From positions 3,453,283-3,517,282 of the forward strand of contig NZ_CP046103.1 in NCBI RefSeq assembly GCF_009707325.1: 64,000 nt of DNA. Reading direction: 5' to 3'. This stretch comes from Pseudomonas sp. IB20. Lineage in GTDB: Bacteria > Pseudomonadota > Gammaproteobacteria > Pseudomonadales > Pseudomonadaceae. A model generated the notes under the pieces. That model did no database searches. It was given only the letters and a program-made list of their open reading frames with translations, and had not been told where the DNA came from. The first letter of the stretch is position 1. Each line of letters begins with the position of its first letter. Positions 61,555-64,000 of this stretch are shown piece after piece. The position numbers were made by a program, and so were the translations under genes.

Positions 61555-62619
61555 CTACTGCCGATTGGCGACTTCGAGATCCGCCTCATCCTCACCGAGG
61601 CCAGAGAGATGAGTGCCTTTGATCAACGGCCCATAACGGCGGCTGAATTCCCCGTTGTAGGGCACGTGGTCTTTGCTGATCCCGTTATCCCAATTCACCG
61701 ACCATGTCATCAGGCCCTTGATCGACAACCCTTTGTCGTACAAACGCTTGAATGCATTGGTCACGGCTGCGGGGTTGATCACATAACCGGTGGCGGCTGC
61801 GTCGACGTTGGCCGGGAGGCCAATGACGAACTTGTCCGCCGGAATCTTGGTAAACCCTCGCGTTCCGCTCACCAGACTTTCGGTCAGGTAAAACAGGAAA
61901 TCCTCTTTCATCGCGTCGTTGTTCTGGGCAATCCAGGCACCGTTGCCGTTGTTGACCTCCTGCACCCAGATCCCGTCGCCCCCCTGGTTGTAATACTGCG
62001 GGGCAATGAAGTCGTAATAGCCTTCCAGCGCCTGGAGGTAACCGACGTATTTGCCGGCGGTGGTCAGGTAAGGAAACTCCGGCGCCATGCTGATAATGAA
62101 GTGTTTGCCTTCACCGGCGTAATGGTCCTTGACCAGTTTCAACGCGGCGGGCAGGACAGTCTTGTTGTCGGCGAAATCAATCGCGCTCTGTTCAAGATCG
62201 ATGTCCAGGCCATCAAAGCCATAAGTTTCCACCAGGCGGATAATCTCGTTGGCCAGTGGCTGTTCGTTGCCTTTATGCAACTCGATGTGCGCATCGGCGC
62301 CGCCAAGGGAAATCAGCACCGCCCTGCCCTGGCTGTTTAGCACGCCCACCTGGCGGCGGAACTCGGCGTCGGACAGGTTGTACGGCTTGAACGTTGGGAT
62401 ACCGTTGCCTTTCATGAAGGCCACGGCCACCACGTTGTAATCCCTCGGCACGTCCGCCAGGCTCATATTGGCGAATTGGCCACGCTGGTAGCCGTCGCTC
62501 GCGCCGGCAGGCCAGTTGTGCCAGAAGCCCATGAGGATCTTTTTGCCGGCAATGCTCGGCATCAGCGAGGCGACATCGTTCAGCGGCGATTTCAGTAAGG
62601 TGAAGTCAATCTTTGACAT
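61555..62619 (-). CDS. GH18 chitinase without a signal peptide
   Basis: A 354-residue glycoside hydrolase family 18 enzyme that cleaves chitin. The catalytic DxxDxDxE motif reads GFDGLDIDLEQ with Glu143 as proton donor; SLGG near residue 105 and the Tyr/Trp motifs QYYNQGG and MTWSVNWDNG match bacterial ChiD-like chitinases. No carbohydrate-binding module follows. The start MSKIDFTLLKSPLNDVASLM has no hydrophobic signal. The AA10 gene ends 40 bp upstream on the same strand, so they form an operon of oxidative plus hydrolytic chitin attack. Convergent with dsbG. Confidence 0.93.
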   Translation of the reverse strand: MSKIDFTLLKSPLNDVASLMPSIAGKKILMGFWHNWPAGASDGYQRGQFANMSLADVPRDYNVVAVAFMKGNGIPTFKPYNLSDAEFRRQVGVLNSQGRAVLISLGGADAHIELHKGNEQPLANEIIRLVETYGFDGLDIDLEQSAIDFADNKTVLPAALKLVKDHYAGEGKHFIISMAPEFPYLTTAGKYVGYLQALEGYYDFIAPQYYNQGGDGIWVQEVNNGNGAWIAQNNDAMKEDFLFYLTESLVSGTRGFTKIPADKFVIGLPANVDAAATGYVINPAAVTNAFKRLYDKGLSIKGLMTWSVNWDNGISKDHVPYNGEFSRRYGPLIKGTHLSGLGEDEADLEVANRQ

Positions 62620-62659
62620 GTTCTAATCCTTCAGAACGTATGGGTTTAACGGCGTGGGC

Positions 62660-63295
62660 TTATTTGAAGTCCACGTCGAAGGCTTGATAGAAGGCGTTTC
62701 CGGTGTTGGCGACGATCCACATCAACACGATCACATGCTTGCCCTTTTTGTTGGCCGGCAGTTTCACTTCGTGATTGACCTTGGCCTTCAGTTCACCTGC
62801 ATGACTGAAGTACGGCACCTGGGTATAGAAGTCTTCGGCGAACGGCTGGGTTTCCAGTTGTGCGCGGGTGATGCGCTGTTTCGGATCCCAGCCATCCTTG
62901 GTGATCAGCCAGCGATAGCCACGGGTGGTGTGCGGCGCGGTGTATTCCCAGGTGACCTTGAAGGTCTGACCCGGGTCGACATTGAGCAGCGGCCAGGTGA
63001 AGTCGCGGCTGAGTTTCTTGGCCATTTCCTCGTTGGTGAAGTTGATGCAGTCACGGGCATCGGTCTTGCCGCCGCTGAGGATGAAGCCGTCGGCTGGTGG
63101 AGTGACGCTGTCAGTGTCGGTTTGATAAGGCGCCGGGAACGGACCGGCAATCAGTGCCGGAAAGTTCTTGCCGCCTTCCATTTCATTGACCTGCCAGGTA
63201 GCCAGCAGGCCGAGATCCACGGCGACTGCGCCACGGCTGGAAGGGGACGTGACACGACCATGGCGAAGAGGTGTCTGGGTTTGTGGTTTGTTCAT
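62660..63295 (-). CDS. AA10 lytic polysaccharide monooxygenase (chitin-binding), leaderless
   Basis: A 211-residue AA10 (CBP21/GbpA-core) enzyme; copper in a histidine brace oxidises crystalline chitin. The brace residues appear as His12 (HGRVTSPSSR) and His122 (TAPHTTRGYRW). In this family His must be the mature N-terminus, normally exposed by a signal peptidase. Here only MNKPQTQTPLR precedes it: 11 polar residues, no signal, and an upstream stop (TAA at 63298-63300) rules out a longer start. ATG 63295 follows TGGAGTAACAA. An unknown processing or export route is implied. Confidence 0.92.
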   Translation of the reverse strand: MNKPQTQTPLRHGRVTSPSSRGAVAVDLGLLATWQVNEMEGGKNFPALIAGPFPAPYQTDTDSVTPPADGFILSGGKTDARDCINFTNEEMAKKLSRDFTWPLLNVDPGQTFKVTWEYTAPHTTRGYRWLITKDGWDPKQRITRAQLETQPFAEDFYTQVPYFSHAGELKAKVNHEVKLPANKKGKHVIVLMWIVANTGNAFYQAFDVDFK

Positions 63296-63323
63296 TTGTT
63301 ACTCCATTGATATTGATTAAGAA

Positions 63324-63344
63324 CTCTCCTTTCCTTAAGGAGAG
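63324..63344 (-). promoter_or_regulatory. Hairpin in the LPMO leader with GGA motifs
   Basis: ctctcctt (63324-63331) and aaggagag (63337-63344) are perfect inverted arms with a 5-nt loop. In the minus-strand mRNA the region reads CUCUCCUUAAGGAAAGGAGAG and a further GGA lies next to the ATG. Such GGA-bearing leaders can bind CsrA/Rsm proteins; this is inferred. Confidence 0.5.
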
Positions 63345-63430
63345 AACCTCAAACTAACGGAGTTGCTTTTTTTTTCCACAGGCCCGTTTTTCACTCATTT
63401 TCTTCTCATGAGACGATAGACCCGCAAACA

Positions 63431-63446
63431 CTGTATATAAAAACAG
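63431..63446. promoter_or_regulatory. LexA (SOS) box
   Basis: CTGTATATAAAAACAG matches CTG-N10-CAG with AT-rich centre; with flanks the 20-mer is CACTGTATATAAAAACAGTA against the consensus TACTGTATATATATACAGTA, three mismatches. It lies 136 bp before the LPMO start (minus strand) and 15 bp before an open plus-strand frame. Which one it controls is not clear. Confidence 0.72.
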
Positions 63447-63460
63447 TATAATGGCAATAA

Positions 63461-63697
63461 CCTACGCTACCAGGGGTCAATTTCCTACAATTCAAGGCGC
63501 AAATAGACACAGCGTCTCTCGCAAATCGCCTTAGCCCGTTCGTAAGTGATGGCCCTCTGCACGTGATGAGGCATTGGCCTGGCGGCGAGAAAGAATTTCT
63601 AGGGAGCGTTCTCAATCAATCAGATGTGCTGAAAGCCACCCTCACCACCTGGCCCGAGCCACGCATGAGCCCGATGGGCTTCTGCGACTTACGGTAG
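63461..63697 (+). pseudogene. Possible ORF remnant just downstream of the LexA box
   Basis: The plus frame is open for 78 codons and reads like protein (QFKAQIDTASLANRLSPFVS, then DGPLHVMRHWPGGEKEFLGS, ending MSPMGFCDLR). It has no ATG until 63566 and no ribosome-binding site. It could be the tail of an SOS gene whose start is lost or frameshifted; one indel near 63461 would join it to the ATG at 63451. I do not recognise the family. Confidence 0.35.
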
Positions 63698-63720
63698 ACT
63701 GTGGTTGACGGGGGCGCTGG

Positions 63721-63780
63721 GTACATATCCGTTATTTGGATCACGGCTGCTATGGGTTCCGCCCTTACGGCGGCTCACTT
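63721..63780. repeat. Dispersed repeat related to 11722-11786
   Basis: gtacatatccgtta (63721-63734) and gggttccgcccttacggcgg (63754-63773) share words with the 11.7-kb element in the reverse arrangement, but the second tacatatccgtt arm is missing, so it is a partial or rearranged copy. Confidence 0.7.
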
Positions 63781-63888
63781 TTGAAAGGCAAGGTTAACGG
63801 GGCGCCTCAGATCAAGCTCAAAAGCAGATCAAAAGCAAAGCTGAGGCGGCCTGACAGCCAGCCTGATCTCTGAAGCTGAACTCATCAA

Positions 63889-63966
63889 TGTGGGATCGGG
63901 CTTGCCCGCGAAGGCGTCGGCTCAGCAAACATTGATGTTGACTGACCCACCGCTTTCGCGGGGATG
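63889..63966. repeat. REPIN element with a decayed right arm
   Basis: Left arm tgtgggatcgggcttgcccg is intact; the right side keeps ccgctttcgcgggg but lacks the expected gcaagcccgatcccac, so the element is truncated or mutated. Confidence 0.75.
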
Positions 63967-64000
63967 TGGCGGCCTTTCAACGTTGTGTCGATACCTATGC

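Larger units (their letters stand above)
63296..64000. other. Non-coding end region upstream of the LPMO gene
   Basis: 705 bp with no supported gene. It holds the LPMO leader, a LexA box (63431-63446), an open frame without a start (63461-63697), a dispersed hairpin-type repeat (63721-63780) and a REPIN (63889-63966). Confidence 0.7.

Noticed and set aside
61519..62340. A 273-codon plus frame opposite the chitinase gene
   Set aside because: It covers the GH18 active-site region on the other strand and has no protein-family marks.
63406..63615. A 69-codon minus frame over the LexA box
   Set aside because: It spans the operator and has no start signal or recognisable content.

Overview
The window reads as a chromosomal segment of a Pseudomonas fluorescens-group bacterium. 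The coding sequence is GC-rich. Twelve REPIN-type intergenic inverted repeats with the arm GTGGGAGC(T/G/C)GGCTTGCC(T/C)GCGAT are scattered through it. It carries the fluorescent-pseudomonad pyoverdine genes pvdH and mbtH, each behind a PvdS-type promoter. From memory, several gene orders match P. aeruginosa: thiolase / two-domain PPK2 / NAGGN genes, and folE / smr / isochorismatase / prmB / aroC / MFS / ARD. It is ordinary core genome with short accessory stretches. I see no phage, plasmid, IS element, CRISPR array, rRNA or tRNA.

Layout. 1-13 kb: a cut-off EamA transporter, thiolase, polyphosphate:AMP phosphotransferase, mnmC, the three-gene N-acetylglutaminylglutamine amide (NAGGN) osmoprotectant set, yheU, a divergent csrA paralogue and an SDR. 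13-19.6 kb: DUF3309, an LTA-synthase-family enzyme, small proteins, an ankyrin protein, an acyl-CoA synthetase and a DUF3509 gene behind a strong sigma-54 promoter match. 19.7-30 kb: an orphan LuxR-type HTH, an ARD homologue lacking two metal ligands, MFS, aroC, a frameshifted hydrolase, prmB, smrB, folE, a glutaredoxin-like protein and a GST. 30-42.5 kb: a purine catabolic block running from urate to glyoxylate and urea (puuD, uraH, uraD, puuE, alc, allA) with two purine permeases and a Tsx-like porin. A shared TTGTATACAA operator ties the AzgA-type permease, uraH and puuE together. A MarR gene and an aminotransferase diverge over a twin GTCAA-N5-TTGAC operator. 42.6-53 kb: patatin, lpxL, minCDE, an RluA-type pseudouridine synthase, apeB, an MscS channel and an M20 amidohydrolase. 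53-61.4 kb: mbtH and pvdH, an AmpDh3-like amidase, and a two-component system divergent from dsbD-tlpA-dsbG. 61.5-64 kb: a leaderless GH18 chitinase and a leaderless AA10 LPMO, then non-coding DNA with a near-consensus LexA box.

The most unusual structural feature is three exact, perfectly tandem duplications of 163, 188 and 180 bp (near 3.8, 28.0 and 29.3 kb). Each abuts a gene end and leaves one intact gene copy. With a frameshifted hydrolase (23.4 kb), a MarR gene that seems to have lost its stop (31.8 kb) and a possible frameshifted small gene (34.2 kb), they raise a real question of unmerged contig overlaps and indel errors rather than biology.

The most interesting biology is regulatory: the purine operator set, the MarR twin operator, the two PvdS boxes, the candidate response-regulator box upstream of dsbD, the sigma-54 promoter and the LexA box beside the chitin-degradation pair. 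I found no clearly new multi-gene system. The best lead is the leaderless LPMO plus chitinase beside a LexA site.
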